From Carpediemonas membranifera (Eukaryota; Fornicata), in the NCBI GenBank assembly GCA_019828565.1, contig JAHDYR010000062.1:1302001-1366000 (forward strand): 64,000 nucleotides of DNA, written 5' to 3'. Position 1 is the stretch's first letter, and each line of letters opens with the position of its first letter. The notes under the pieces are model-generated. The model was not told the DNA's origin. It saw only the letters and a list, made by a program, of their open reading frames with translations, and ran no database searches. Shown here piece after piece: positions 9,985-18,740 of the stretch. The position numbers and the translations under genes are program-made.

Positions 9985-12900
9985 CTATTGGGCGTCAATG
10001 GCCGGGGGAAGCCGCCGGGACCGGTCCATGACAGCCGCCTTCCGCCCTGTAGCGAGGGAACTCGGGCGGGCCATCGGTTGGCCGGTGCGGTTGCTGGTGT
10101 TGAGCGTGCTGCTCGACGAGAGTGTACCTGACCGCGCTAGTCTGGCCGACGCTGCCTGCTGGTCGGCCCCCTTGTTGCCCACCGGGCGTCGGCCGGGGTG
10201 GACCGACGAGTAGGCTGCCAGGGCCTTGCGGGAGACGTTGCTGGGCGTCTTGTTGAGCTGCGGCAGCGTCCGTGCGCGCGCCATTGCGTTAGTTTGGCTC
10301 TGCTTGATGTACTCTAATGACCTTACATGGCCGCTGGGCGCCCCAGAGACGGGTGGCCGCGGCTTTGGTCTCCGGCCGCCATGGGGCTCATGTTTAGGCC
10401 CTACGCCGCCGCTGCTGCTCGGCTCGAGGGCTTTGCCTCTGAACTGGCCGAGGGAGCCGACTGTGCCCACCTTCCGCAGGCTGTGGTCCCGCCGGATGGG
10501 GCCTAGCGCCGTCCGGGACGATTGGAGCTTGTCGCGCTTGTCCTGCCGCGCCATCTCCTTGACTAGCTGCCATACGCTGTTGGGGACGCGCTCGTCCGTG
10601 TCGACCTGCTTCACCAAGGCCTTGTGGAGCTCCGTCGGGGCATGACCGTGGTTGGCGAGCTCATCCCCAACAAACGTCGTCACGACGTAGTACAGGATCC
10701 AGGCAGCCAGGGACTTCCGCATCATGTCCCCGGGGTCGGCGCCCTCGAGGGCAGCCGCGATCCGCTTGATGGCGGAGACCCTAAACTGCGAATTAGGTCG
10801 GAGCGAGCGGGTTGCGAGGATGGTGGCGTCCTTGAGGGCGGCGCTCGAGGCGGCCCAGTCCTTAGATACGGCGGTGCTCTTGCCGACGAGCATCATGAAG
10901 GCGGCCACGGCGGCTTTGACACAGTCGGCGGGTGCTCTCATTGCGCGTAGCTCGGACTTCTGGTTGGGTGGCATCTGGGACAGCACCGCCAGAGCTCGGG
11001 CCCTCTTCGCAGCTCTGAGGGCGTTGTCCGCGGTCCTGGAGGTCATGCTGTCGGTGTCGGTCGGGAGCTTGATGGCCCAATCGTGGAGGAGGTCGGCCGG
11101 CAGGAACGGGGTCGACCGGATCCTCGCCTTAGTCGGCAATGTCACCGTAGACATCTTCTGGACGGACCGCTGCCGCCGGAGGTCCTTGGACGACCGGTGG
11201 CTCAGGGCCGTGCGCTCGGACTTGAGGATGGCCGCCGCAAACACGCGGGTGAAGGTCGTCGCGAGGTCCTTGTCGCCCTTCTTCTCCTGTAGGACCCTGA
11301 GCTTGGTGATGGCGCGCCTGAACTTGGCCTTGCCGCTCGCCAGGGCAGCTGGGTTCGGGGCGGTCTTGTTGAGGCGTGCCCGCCGCGCCTTGATCTCCTT
11401 GGCCTCGTTCGCCCGGATCCGGACCCGCATGAGCCCCACACGCCGCCTGATGATCTCCCACTTCGACATCGTCCCGACCTTCGACCGCACGTGCGACCAG
11501 TCGAGCTTCTTCGTCTTGATTCGCCGCTTCCCGGCACTCGCGTCCGATGCATGCCCACGCCGCCTCGACCGCGTCTGGTGTCCCGAGTCCGAGGCCTCTG
11601 TGCCCGTGGTGAGGGTGCGGGTTGACACGGTCAGGTGTCGCGGGACGTCGGACAGCCGGTGGTTTGACGTCTGGCCCTTGGCCCCCAGGCTCGCACGGCT
11701 GCCGGAGTGGTCAGAGCCATCGCCCAGGCCGTCGGGCTCGAGGTGCGACTGGCGTCTGCGGTGGCCCCTGTTGGGCCGGGCGGGGCACTCTGGGTCGGGC
11801 GCCTGCACGAGGGAGGGGCTGACGAGGGCCTTCGTCCGCGGGGCGGCGTCGGCCTCCTCCTCGTGCTCCTCCCCGTCGTCCGTGCCGTGCTCAGTGGGCT
11901 GCTCCTCCACCGACTCCCAGTGCGTCTCATCGGCCGACAGCAGCTGGAAGTCGTCATCGTCCAGCAGCGCGTCCAGGTCGCCCACGTCGTCGAGATCCTC
12001 GGACTCGGACTCACCCTCGCTGCTCTCGCCATCGGTCACGGTTTGCGCAGTGTCGTCGTCGATGTCAGACTGGGGCGCCATCGTCAGCGCCGGGTCGACC
12101 TCTGGGGTGCTCGCAGGCCCCTTAGTATGCGGAGTAAAGGCCACGGTGGGCTTGTGGGGACGAGGCTGGGCCTCTGGTGTGATCACCAGACGGGGCGGCC
12201 TGGGGGGGACTTCGACGTCAGACAGCACCCGGATGTCGTCATCGCCCTCCCCGTCGTCCTCGTCACAGTCAGACGATTCGCTGTCGTCCGATTCGCTATC
12301 GAAGGTCTCGGTGTCGACCTCCGTGGGCTCCTGGTCGGGCGTGCTGACCCCCGACGGCACGAGCTGAGTCGCCGTCGTCAGCGCTGAGCCCGAGCTATTG
12401 CCCACGATCGCACCTGAGACGTCTGTAGTCAGTGTACGCTCCTCGGAGTCATCGAAGTCGCTGGGCTCGTCGCCCTCTTCCTGCACGATCGTCATGCCCA
12501 CGGGGGATCCCGCCGGGATGTCCATACGGAGGACGGACGACCTGCGGCTGCTGGACACGCTGCTGGTGCTCGGGGTTGGGCTGCTATTCGTAAACTTGAA
12601 GTCCTTTGCCTGCTTCTGCTCAGGCGTCGGAGTGGGTGCCGACGAGTCTGATTCCGACTCGCAGAAGTCGAGGTCCGAGGTCGGCCCCAGGGCATGCCTC
12701 AGCCTGCTCATCCCGGCCGGGGTCCGCGGCATCTCGCCCATGCCGTGTACCATAACGGACTTGCGGCGGGCGAACTTTTCAATGAGCGTCGGGGCGCACA
12801 TCCCTACCCACCCGCTGTCCTCGTCGCTGCTGTAGTCTTCAGGGAGCTGGTCATCGTCGTTCCGGCCCCACGTGAAGAGGTTCCCGGCCGAGTCGACCGC

Positions 12901-13710
12901 CCCAGCATGCTCCTCTCCCGCCCCGATACTGACGAAGCGCCCGCTCGACCCAGGGGGTACGGGGAGCCTCGTCGGGCGCCGTACAAGGTCCGTGTGGCCG
13001 AGACCGAGCTGGCCCCACTCGTTGTCTCCCATGACATAAACTGCACCGGACTGAGCGAGGATCATGGTGAAGGTGGCGCCGGCAGCAATCTGTGCAGCGG
13101 GCACCACTGGAACCACCTGGGGCACTCTGACGCGGTCGGGCTGAGCAGACCCACACTGACCGCTGGTGTTGAGGCCCCAGGCAAAGACGGTTCCTGCGGC
13201 CGTGAGGCAGATGCTGTGGGCAAACCCGCAGCTGATCTGGAGCACCGGGTCCGGCATGGTGATCTGTACCGGCTTGAATGTGAACTGGTCCGAGCCGATG
13301 CCCGTTTGGCCGTCAGCCCCGGTTCCCCTGGCGAACAGGGCGCCAGACTCAGTGAGAATAAGGGAATGGGCGAAGCCATTCTCCATTTGACTAATAGGGC
13401 CGCATTCCAGTGGTATTTCCTTGCGAATTGATGCAGGAATATCGAGGCCATTTCCATTTGCTCGGCGAGTGCCCTCTGAGAATAGCTGCTGCTGCGAATC
13501 CTCTTCAGAGGCGTTATATGCTGACCATTTCCCGGTAGAGAACTCTAAATACGTTCCTCCATCGCTACATGCGACAGATACCGCCGATCGGCCTCCAAGC
13601 TCACAGGTCATTGGCTCTGATTCCGTTACGTCCTCGCCATGTTCTACTTTGATACTTGGCAGTGTTTCCTTCTGCCCGAACCCCCGGTATTTCCTTCGGA
13701 TAGTGCTCAT
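9985..13710 (-). CDS. Large RCC1-repeat protein with acidic and basic disordered tail
   Basis: About 1,241 residues from the ATG at 13710; the frame extends 32 codons further, but a GCAGCTTTGG element at about 13723-13732 favours the shorter form. RCC1/RLD blades appear in the first third (SCGFAHSICLTAAGTVFAWG; GATFTMILAQSGAVYVMGDN-WGQLGLG; GAGEEHAGAVDSAGNLFTWG), enough for roughly half to one propeller. The middle is highly acidic and S/D/E-rich, and the C-terminal third is K/R-rich. RCC1 proper is the Ran exchange factor, but RCC1 blades are used widely, so no such role is claimed. No kinase, HECT or FYVE domain is visible. Confidence 0.72.
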   Translation of the reverse strand: MSTIRRKYRGFGQKETLPSIKVEHGEDVTESEPMTCELGGRSAVSVACSDGGTYLEFSTGKWSAYNASEEDSQQQLFSEGTRRANGNGLDIPASIRKEIPLECGPISQMENGFAHSLILTESGALFARGTGADGQTGIGSDQFTFKPVQITMPDPVLQISCGFAHSICLTAAGTVFAWGLNTSGQCGSAQPDRVRVPQVVPVVPAAQIAAGATFTMILAQSGAVYVMGDNEWGQLGLGHTDLVRRPTRLPVPPGSSGRFVSIGAGEEHAGAVDSAGNLFTWGRNDDDQLPEDYSSDEDSGWVGMCAPTLIEKFARRKSVMVHGMGEMPRTPAGMSRLRHALGPTSDLDFCESESDSSAPTPTPEQKQAKDFKFTNSSPTPSTSSVSSSRRSSVLRMDIPAGSPVGMTIVQEEGDEPSDFDDSEERTLTTDVSGAIVGNSSGSALTTATQLVPSGVSTPDQEPTEVDTETFDSESDDSESSDCDEDDGEGDDDIRVLSDVEVPPRPPRLVITPEAQPRPHKPTVAFTPHTKGPASTPEVDPALTMAPQSDIDDDTAQTVTDGESSEGESESEDLDDVGDLDALLDDDDFQLLSADETHWESVEEQPTEHGTDDGEEHEEEADAAPRTKALVSPSLVQAPDPECPARPNRGHRRRQSHLEPDGLGDGSDHSGSRASLGAKGQTSNHRLSDVPRHLTVSTRTLTTGTEASDSGHQTRSRRRGHASDASAGKRRIKTKKLDWSHVRSKVGTMSKWEIIRRRVGLMRVRIRANEAKEIKARRARLNKTAPNPAALASGKAKFRRAITKLRVLQEKKGDKDLATTFTRVFAAAILKSERTALSHRSSKDLRRQRSVQKMSTVTLPTKARIRSTPFLPADLLHDWAIKLPTDTDSMTSRTADNALRAAKRARALAVLSQMPPNQKSELRAMRAPADCVKAAVAAFMMLVGKSTAVSKDWAASSAALKDATILATRSLRPNSQFRVSAIKRIAAALEGADPGDMMRKSLAAWILYYVVTTFVGDELANHGHAPTELHKALVKQVDTDERVPNSVWQLVKEMARQDKRDKLQSSRTALGPIRRDHSLRKVGTVGSLGQFRGKALEPSSSGGVGPKHEPHGGRRPKPRPPVSGAPSGHVRSLEYIKQSQTNAMARARTLPQLNKTPSNVSRKALAAYSSVHPGRRPVGNKGADQQAASARLARSGTLSSSSTLNTSNRTGQPMARPSSLATGRKAAVMDRSRRLPPAIDAQ

Positions 13711-13720
13711 CGGAAGTGGG

Positions 13721-13735
13721 GCCAAAGCTGCTTCC
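13721..13735 (-). promoter_or_regulatory. Core-promoter-like element of the RCC1-repeat gene
   Basis: The minus strand reads GGAAGCAGCTTTGGC, ending 10 nt before the ATG at 13710. It supports that start over the upstream ATG at 13806. Confidence 0.4.
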
Positions 13736-14078
13736 GAATTCCGAGTTATTCCCGGGCTGTGCGAGATCGATCGAATCTTTCCAACAATCTTCTCGCTACA
13801 CCGCATCCATGGTCTATTAATGCCGCTGGGTGAGATTGACCCAATGCCACGGGTTAAATCAGTCTCATGTCACAGTATCTAATGTTGCATTGATCTGCTG
13901 TCTCAACTCCCAACCCGCACCCGACGGGTCACGAGGCAGCAGACCGCTGCTAGCGGAGCTACACTCATCCATGAACCAGCAGCGGCTGTGGCCCCTTGTC
14001 ACCGACCCCAACCCGGCCCAACGACGGTCTCATGGCAGTTGGTCCCAGGTCTGCCCGAGTCACCATCCGATCCGATGT

Positions 14079-15071
14079 TTACTTCTTGTTGATGAGTTTC
14101 CGCTGCCGTCCCTTGCCCCCCTCGAAGCCCTTCCGCTCCTTCGCTGCCCGCCGCGTCATCCTCGGGGCCTCCTCCTCCGGCTCGGCCACCTGGTTCTTGC
14201 GGACAGCCTCCTTTTTCGGCCGTTTGCCCAGCTGGGCCTCCGCATCAGCCTTCTCCCGCTCGTTCCAGGACTGCGTCGCCTTCCGCTTCCGTGCCTGGTC
14301 CCGCTTGACGCTGGCCTTCAGACGGGTCTCGTTGTCGTGCACTTTAGCACCGGACAGACGGCGCGCGGCCTTCTCCATCTCGAGGTTGTGCTCGGCCGCC
14401 TGCCGCTTGGACCCCTTCATCTTGTCCAGGAGCTGCTTCTGGGCCGACAGCTTGGCCAGCTCGGTCGCCGCGTTGTCCTTCTTCTGGTGCCGCTGGACCC
14501 GCTTCAGCTTGGTCACCTCTGGGATGAGGATGCCGCTGTCGTCGTCCACGGGACCGGGACCAGCCTCCTCCGTCAGCTCGACCCGCTTGGTCTCGGGCTC
14601 ATTAACTGGCTTAGTAGCCTTCTTGACCTCGGGCCGCTTGGCAGTCTTGTCGGGTTTCTCCTTGGCCTTCTCCTTCGCGACCTCCTTCTTGCGCTGTCTC
14701 TTGCTGTCCAGGTTCTTCCCCTTCCGGTCCTTGGGCTCCTGGGGAGCTGGAGGAAGCTGGGCCACTGGAGCTGCAGTCTCAAGTTTCTTGGCGGCCGGCT
14801 TGGGCGTCTTCTTGGCGGCGTCCGGCTTGGCCTCAGCGACGTTGTTCACTGCGAGGCCAGCAGTAGGGAACTTGGGCTCGATGGAGAGCTGGGCGGCCAT
14901 AGAGCCTCTCTTGAGCTGAATCTTTTCGGCCTTCTTCATCGGGAAGTTCATAATCGTCTTCGAGGTGGAATAACGCTGTGAGATCATGTTGCACAAGCCC
15001 GAAAAGAACACCACGGCTTCAGCGAACCGTGTTTCGGTCAATTTGCTTGCTTGAGCATCAACCTTAGCCAT
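14079..15071 (-). CDS. SURF6/Rrp14-family ribosome-biogenesis protein
   Basis: A 330-residue, very lysine-rich protein. The C-terminal ~130 residues carry the SURF6 signature: KMKGSKRQAAEHNLEMEKAA, then LKASVKRDQARKRKATQSWNE with the conserved charged W-N/E-ER helix, ending in KGFEGGKGRQRK. The family (yeast Rrp14) works in the nucleolus in early 60S and 40S assembly. The N-terminal ~70 residues may be a small helical domain. A GCGGCTTAA sequence about 20 nt upstream of the ATG is a weak promoter candidate. Confidence 0.78.
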   Translation of the reverse strand: MAKVDAQASKLTETRFAEAVVFFSGLCNMISQRYSTSKTIMNFPMKKAEKIQLKRGSMAAQLSIEPKFPTAGLAVNNVAEAKPDAAKKTPKPAAKKLETAAPVAQLPPAPQEPKDRKGKNLDSKRQRKKEVAKEKAKEKPDKTAKRPEVKKATKPVNEPETKRVELTEEAGPGPVDDDSGILIPEVTKLKRVQRHQKKDNAATELAKLSAQKQLLDKMKGSKRQAAEHNLEMEKAARRLSGAKVHDNETRLKASVKRDQARKRKATQSWNEREKADAEAQLGKRPKKEAVRKNQVAEPEEEAPRMTRRAAKERKGFEGGKGRQRKLINKK

Positions 15072-15102
15072 TATCTTGCAAGATAGCCGACACGATTAAG
15101 CC

Positions 15103-15113
15103 GCACTTTAAGG
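15103..15113 (+). promoter_or_regulatory. Promoter-like element just upstream of Fanzor-like copy 1
   Basis: GCACTTTAAGG on the plus strand, pointing into the repeat/Fanzor insertion. No host plus-strand gene follows before the insertion, so it may be the promoter of a disrupted gene or may now drive the element. Confidence 0.35.
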
Positions 15114-15147
15114 CTGCTTCGGTTGTGCTATTGAAGGGTCCAACAAT

Positions 15148-15165
15148 GTGTTTATACTGCGCAAC
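15148..15165 (+). repeat. 18-bp repeat A, copy 1 (left end of element 1)
   Basis: GTGTTTATACTGCGCAAC. The match extends to 69 bp with the copy at 55912-55980 and to 44 bp (15124-15167) with the copy at 54049-54092. The inner part contains TCTCCCT and AGGGAGA arms (about 15174-15210) that could pair as a 7-bp hairpin stem. Confidence 0.85.
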
Positions 15166-15210
15166 ACTGCCCTGTCTCCCTCCTACTCACGTCTTAAGTC
15201 GGTAGGGAGA

Positions 15211-16076
15211 TCGTCTTCTCCAGGGCTTCCACAAAGCGTCTTCTTCGAAAATAATGCCGAGGCTCCGCCCGCGCCGGATCCTGATGCCCACCTCATGGGG
15301 TTCGACCCGGGCGCGAGGTCCATCGGAGGGTATTACATCAGGCACCCCGATGGCACCACCAGCTCCGGCGTCCTTCCAAAGTGCGGATACACTAAGACGC
15401 CAAGTTTCGGCTTTGATATGACGGCCGCGTCGTTCAAGAGCGCAAGACTAGTGAGTATCAACAACTCTATTAGGTTTGTGCTGGACAACGCGAACGATAT
15501 TTTCGAGGCTGGAATGCGTAAGTCTTTCCGCCGAGTGCGCTTTGCGAACCACATCCTTCGCCAGAAGCACTTCGCCCGCTGCGGCCAACAGTTGGCTCGG
15601 GAGTTCGGTTGGCGTCGCCACCATCCCATCGCCACCCCCATTCGCCTGAAAGTCTTCTACGGGAGCACCAAGCCTGCTGATATGTTCATTCCTTGCGCGC
15701 CATATCGAAAGTTCGCGAGAGAGATAGTTCCCCTTCTCAAGGGGTATATAACATTGTCGTCGATCTTAACATGGTAAACGAGGATCGCACCACCGTCGTC
15801 TGCCCTCACTGCCACGCCACCTACAAGCGAGTTCGTCCGCGTGATGACCAGCACGTTCACCCACATCGTGTGATGCTCTGCGAAAATCCACAGTGCCGTG
15901 GTGCTCAGTGGCGCGCAACAGTTCCTGATGCTCTGAATGTTGATCATCGGGACAAGAGTGCTGCAGAGAACATCCTGTGGCGTTCTCTTGCCACGGAAGA
16001 TGAGCTCAGTGGCTCTCCGTTCAGTCGCATTGATCCCACGTCTTCAAACATCATTCCAGTATCATCAATTGGCTAA
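15211..16076 (+). pseudogene. Fanzor/TnpB-like nuclease, truncated and frame-shifted copy
   Basis: The translated region begins at NNAEAPPAPDPDAHL, which aligns to residue ~370 of copy 2, so the N-terminal ~380 residues are missing. Catalytic-domain landmarks remain: RuvC-I-like GFDPGARSIGG; a basic FRRVRF-x5-RQKHF helix; NEDRTTVVCPHC with a second pair CENPQC (zinc ribbon); and RuvC-III-like DHRDKSAAENILW. The glutamate directly before R-T-S/T-x2-C-P-x-C matches the relocated catalytic glutamate reported for Fanzor proteins. A one-base frame break lies near 15738-15745, between the YRKFARE and YNIVVDLN stretches. It is probably inactive, although all three acidic positions persist across the break. 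Confidence 0.72.
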
Positions 16077-16165
16077 CCGCCAACATTCGTCTACGGACGG
16101 ATGATGTTGTGCAGTTTGGCACTTTGATCGTTCCTTTCAGGCCCTGTCTTGGAGGTTCGAAAAAT

Positions 16166-16183
16166 GTGTTTATACTGCGCAAC
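16166..16183 (+). repeat. 18-bp repeat A, copy 2 (right end of element 1)
   Basis: Exact GTGTTTATACTGCGCAAC in the same direction as copies 1 and 3. It separates the Fanzor-like cargo from the gene-fragment cargo. Confidence 0.85.
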
Positions 16184-16227
16184 ATCGGTTGTGCTCGTGC
16201 AGTTTATGAATTACGACCTGTAGCGTC

Positions 16228-16415
16228 TAGAGGTTTATGTGGAGGATTCATGTAAAGGTGACTTAAGCTGTCGACCCCCCTGGGATGAACTCCAGAGGAC
16301 TGAACAGATTCAGTCTGACGGCCCACCTGTCGTACACCAGAAGGGTAGCGGACATGAGGGCGTCGGCAATGGTAAGGGCGACGGTTCTGGGCGGGATCTT
16401 GGTTCTCGCACCAGC
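16228..16415 (-). repeat. Duplicated gene end C, copy 1
   Basis: About 188 bp nearly identical to 58445-58633 on the opposite strand. It includes the end of a reading frame plus about 30 bp beyond the stop. Within the codons the two copies differ at five sites, all third positions and all synonymous. Confidence 0.85.
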
Positions 16416-16496
16416 GGACGCCAGGAATGTGACGGCCTTGGACGCGCACATCGGAATGTTAGAGCCGGGTTGATCACCGTTGGTTTGACGCGGTAG
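16263..16496 (-). pseudogene. C-terminal fragment of an unidentified protein (copy 1)
   Basis: The frame reads into this interval from repeat A at 16497-16514 and ends at the stop at 16263. The conserved tail, shared with the copy at 58445-58597, includes GARTKIPPRTVALTIADALM and ends in FSPLEFIPGGSTA. Upstream, SNIPMCASKAVTFLASA is unique to this copy and may be more of the same protein. The fragment has no proper start codon or promoter, so it is probably a broken gene end trapped between repeats. I do not recognise the family; the segment could be two helices, possibly membrane-associated. Confidence 0.5.
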
Positions 16497-16514
16497 GTGT
16501 TTATACTGCGCAAC
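16497..16514 (+). repeat. 18-bp repeat A, copy 3
   Basis: Exact GTGTTTATACTGCGCAAC. It is the outer border of the gene-fragment cargo, giving the order repeat - Fanzor-like - repeat - fragment - repeat, all repeats in one direction. Confidence 0.85.
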
Positions 16515-16597
16515 AGTTGCGCACAGTTGCGGTTGGGCCAAGTGCTCGACACCGTGCAGTGCAACAGTCCTACGATAAACTGTTTAAATCGGAAATC

Positions 16598-17773
16598 CTA
16601 AACCTTGACCTGCGCGAGTCTGCTCTTGAGCTCCTCGAAACCGCCGGGCCGCCCCCTGTTCTTCCAGCCCTCGTACACGTGCTTGTGTCTGATCCTCGCA
16701 TCGAACAGCTCGAGCCCTGTCTTCCTGGCCATGTATCGCCGCACGTTATCAGCGTACAGCAGGGGGTCGGCCTTCTCCTCTTCGGTGGGGACGTACCTCG
16801 GCAGGATATGGACCTCAGCCCGGTTGATGAGCTGGGTGACAGTTCGGAGCACAGCATAGCTCAAGGAGCAAGTGTCCCACGCCACAGACGCCGCGTTGGG
16901 GTACCGGATGACGACAGGGTTGACCGGCACGCCCGCGATGAAGGCCCCCGGCTTGAAGGGGATCAGTCCGAGCCCGTTCGTGGTCGTGCCCTCGGGGAAG
17001 ATGACAAGCGGCGGCATGGCGGGGTTGTTGTCCCGGGCGCTGATGGAGGTGGCGACAGTCTCCGTGCCGGCCGTCCCCCGGTGAAGCAGCACTGTCTGGA
17101 CGATCGAGCAGAATATGAACGTCGGGATCCTGGTGATGCCCACGGTAGCGGCGAAAGATGGCCTGAACAGGGCGGCGTGGATGAGGGGGTCGACCCAGCT
17201 CATGTGGTTCGAGACGATGACCGCGTCCTCCCTCTTGACGGTCGCTCCGTCGTGTCGGATGACCTTGGGGATGAGGCCTGTGAAGAACAACGCGCCATAC
17301 CCTGTGACGATCATGTTGAGGTCGCATAGACGCTGCCGTTTGACGCCAATATTGCCGTGGTGGGGCTTCTTGGCGCCGATGCTGAGGATGAGCTGCCAAA
17401 TGGGGATGTATGTCATGCCTATGAACAGGCCGAGCAGCCTGAAGGGTACAAGGAAGAGAGCTGACACGAAGATCTTGATTCTGACGAGCAGGCCGGCCTT
17501 CTTGTCGGTGAGGTGGTGGACGAAGGGGACCATGAGGCCCACAGTGATCTTCTCGAGGAGCGCGGGCTGTTGGATGACGCGGCGTTTGCTGTGGCTGAAG
17601 CGGCATGTTCTGAGACGCTCTCTGAGAGCCTCCATTTCATCGTAATCAGACCCATCGTCGGATTGCTCACTGGATACAAGATCCCGGTCCTCAACCTGGT
17701 TGCTCTCGATTCCTCCTTGCTCTTCCTCCATGCCGAGATGCTGGTATGGGCTGCTCTCCTGTTGAGATGACAT
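16598..17773 (-). CDS. Lysophosphatidylcholine/lysophosphatidate acyltransferase (LPCAT-type, PlsC domain)
   Basis: A 391-residue protein. PlsC motifs are clear: NHMSWVD (H-x4-D, motif I) and FPEGTTTNG (motif III), followed by FKPGAFIAGVPVNPVVIRYPN (motif IV region), which is typical of LPCAT1/2-type enzymes. Two hydrophobic stretches lie before motif I (about residues 105-150), consistent with an ER-membrane re-entrant or transmembrane anchor. It would re-acylate lysophospholipids with acyl-CoA. The N-terminal ~60 residues are acidic and S/Q-rich. Human LPCAT1/2 have C-terminal EF hands; none is present here. Confidence 0.88.
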   Translation of the reverse strand: MSSQQESSPYQHLGMEEEQGGIESNQVEDRDLVSSEQSDDGSDYDEMEALRERLRTCRFSHSKRRVIQQPALLEKITVGLMVPFVHHLTDKKAGLLVRIKIFVSALFLVPFRLLGLFIGMTYIPIWQLILSIGAKKPHHGNIGVKRQRLCDLNMIVTGYGALFFTGLIPKVIRHDGATVKREDAVIVSNHMSWVDPLIHAALFRPSFAATVGITRIPTFIFCSIVQTVLLHRGTAGTETVATSISARDNNPAMPPLVIFPEGTTTNGLGLIPFKPGAFIAGVPVNPVVIRYPNAASVAWDTCSLSYAVLRTVTQLINRAEVHILPRYVPTEEEKADPLLYADNVRRYMARKTGLELFDARIRHKHVYEGWKNRGRPGGFEELKSRLAQVKV

Positions 17774-17879
17774 TGGTTCTCAGCTTCGTCAGTCGATCTC
17801 GCAGTCACTCGACTCTGCACGGGAGATTCCACGGCGGCGCACTCCACCCAGCATAACGTAGCCGCACACTTTAAATTCG

Positions 17880-18710
17880 TTAAATCTTGTTGAGCTCCAG
17901 CATCTTGAGCTCCATCTCGTGGACCTCGCCGGTAACTACGAGAGAGTGCAGAGGCCCGCCGAGCACATCCTCGTCGAGCTCGCTGATCTGCTTGAGGGTC
18001 CCGAAGGCCAGCTTCTGTGTCTCAGTGCCGACTCTGCAGACGGCGACGGCCATCGTGTCAGGGGTGGCCCAGCCCTCGCCCTTCTCCTCTTCGATCTCGA
18101 GGAGCTGCTGTGCGGCGACTGGCGCGGTCATGTAGCGAGGCTTGAGGAAGACATCGGTGCGGCCGGCCATGATGTCCTCGAGGCGGTATGAGCGCTCCTT
18201 CGTCTTGATGTCCAACAGGCACAGTGTGTGGAGCTTGTTTGCCTTGTTGACTCCAAGCTTCTCGTAGAAGGAGTCGGGGCGCCAGCTGTCGGTAAAGAAG
18301 GGCACCGAGATCGTCTGGCCGAAGCGGTACAGCTCCAGGCCAGTGCAGGCCACAGCATTCATAATGGATGCATTGTGGATGACCGAGACGCCGATGCCGC
18401 GCTCCTTCGCCCTCAGGAAGAAGTCGGCGTGGGTTGTCGCACAGAATGGGTCGCCGACGACGAGCAGCGCAACGTTTGTGGTGGCGGCATCGTCAAGAAT
18501 CTGATCAGATCCTTGCTCCACGAGGTCTCTATCAGCCTCGATGAGCTCTTTGCCGTGGAACTGCTCGATAAGGGTCTGCATCTCCTCATAGGACTTGAGG
18601 ATGGACGTGTAGGACTCCAAATACACCTTGGTGCATGTCTCAATGGCACGCATGCCACGAACAGTGATATCTTCAGCGCCACCGAGGCCCAAGCCGATCA
18701 GGAAGAGCAT
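17880..18710 (-). CDS. DPH5: Diphthine methyl ester synthase (DPH5)
   Basis: A 276-residue SAM-dependent methyltransferase of the cobalamin-type (tetrapyrrole methylase) fold. It shows the N-terminal LFLIGLGLGGAEDITVRG, VVGDPFCATTHADF, and the DPH5-type VIHNASIMNAVACTGLELYRFG. It methylates the modified histidine of EF-2 on the way to diphthamide, the site used by ADP-ribosylating toxins. Length matches the family (about 285). A GCAGTTTTC element is 33 nt upstream of the ATG. Confidence 0.93.
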   Translation of the reverse strand: MLFLIGLGLGGAEDITVRGMRAIETCTKVYLESYTSILKSYEEMQTLIEQFHGKELIEADRDLVEQGSDQILDDAATTNVALLVVGDPFCATTHADFFLRAKERGIGVSVIHNASIMNAVACTGLELYRFGQTISVPFFTDSWRPDSFYEKLGVNKANKLHTLCLLDIKTKERSYRLEDIMAGRTDVFLKPRYMTAPVAAQQLLEIEEEKGEGWATPDTMAVAVCRVGTETQKLAFGTLKQISELDEDVLGGPLHSLVVTGEVHEMELKMLELNKI

Positions 18711-18740
18711 TCGTGCAACTGGAACCCACGGCAGTTGGGT

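Larger units (their letters stand above)
15130..16184 (+). mobile_element. Fanzor-like element, copy 1 (internally deleted)
   Basis: The unit is flanked by an 11-bp direct repeat, TCGGTTGTGCT, at 15119-15129 and 16185-16195, a candidate target duplication. The 18-bp sequence GTGTTTATACTGCGCAAC lies just inside both ends (15148-15165 and 16166-16183) in the same orientation, so the ends are direct rather than inverted. The first 69 bp (15142-15210) recur at 55912-55980. The interior holds only the C-terminal, RuvC-like part of a Fanzor-like protein. Caution: the last bases of the left 11-mer also occur at another repeat copy (54049-54092), so the duplication is not certain. Confidence 0.6.

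Noticed and set aside
10724-12367. Long open frame antisense to the RCC1-repeat gene
   Set aside because: It mirrors GC-rich codon bias and acidic/serine repeats of the true gene; no promoter element and no recognisable domain.
15119-16195. Repeat A as a CRISPR-like array
   Set aside because: Only three copies at spacings of about 1,018 and 331 bp, with coding cargo between them; no regular spacers.
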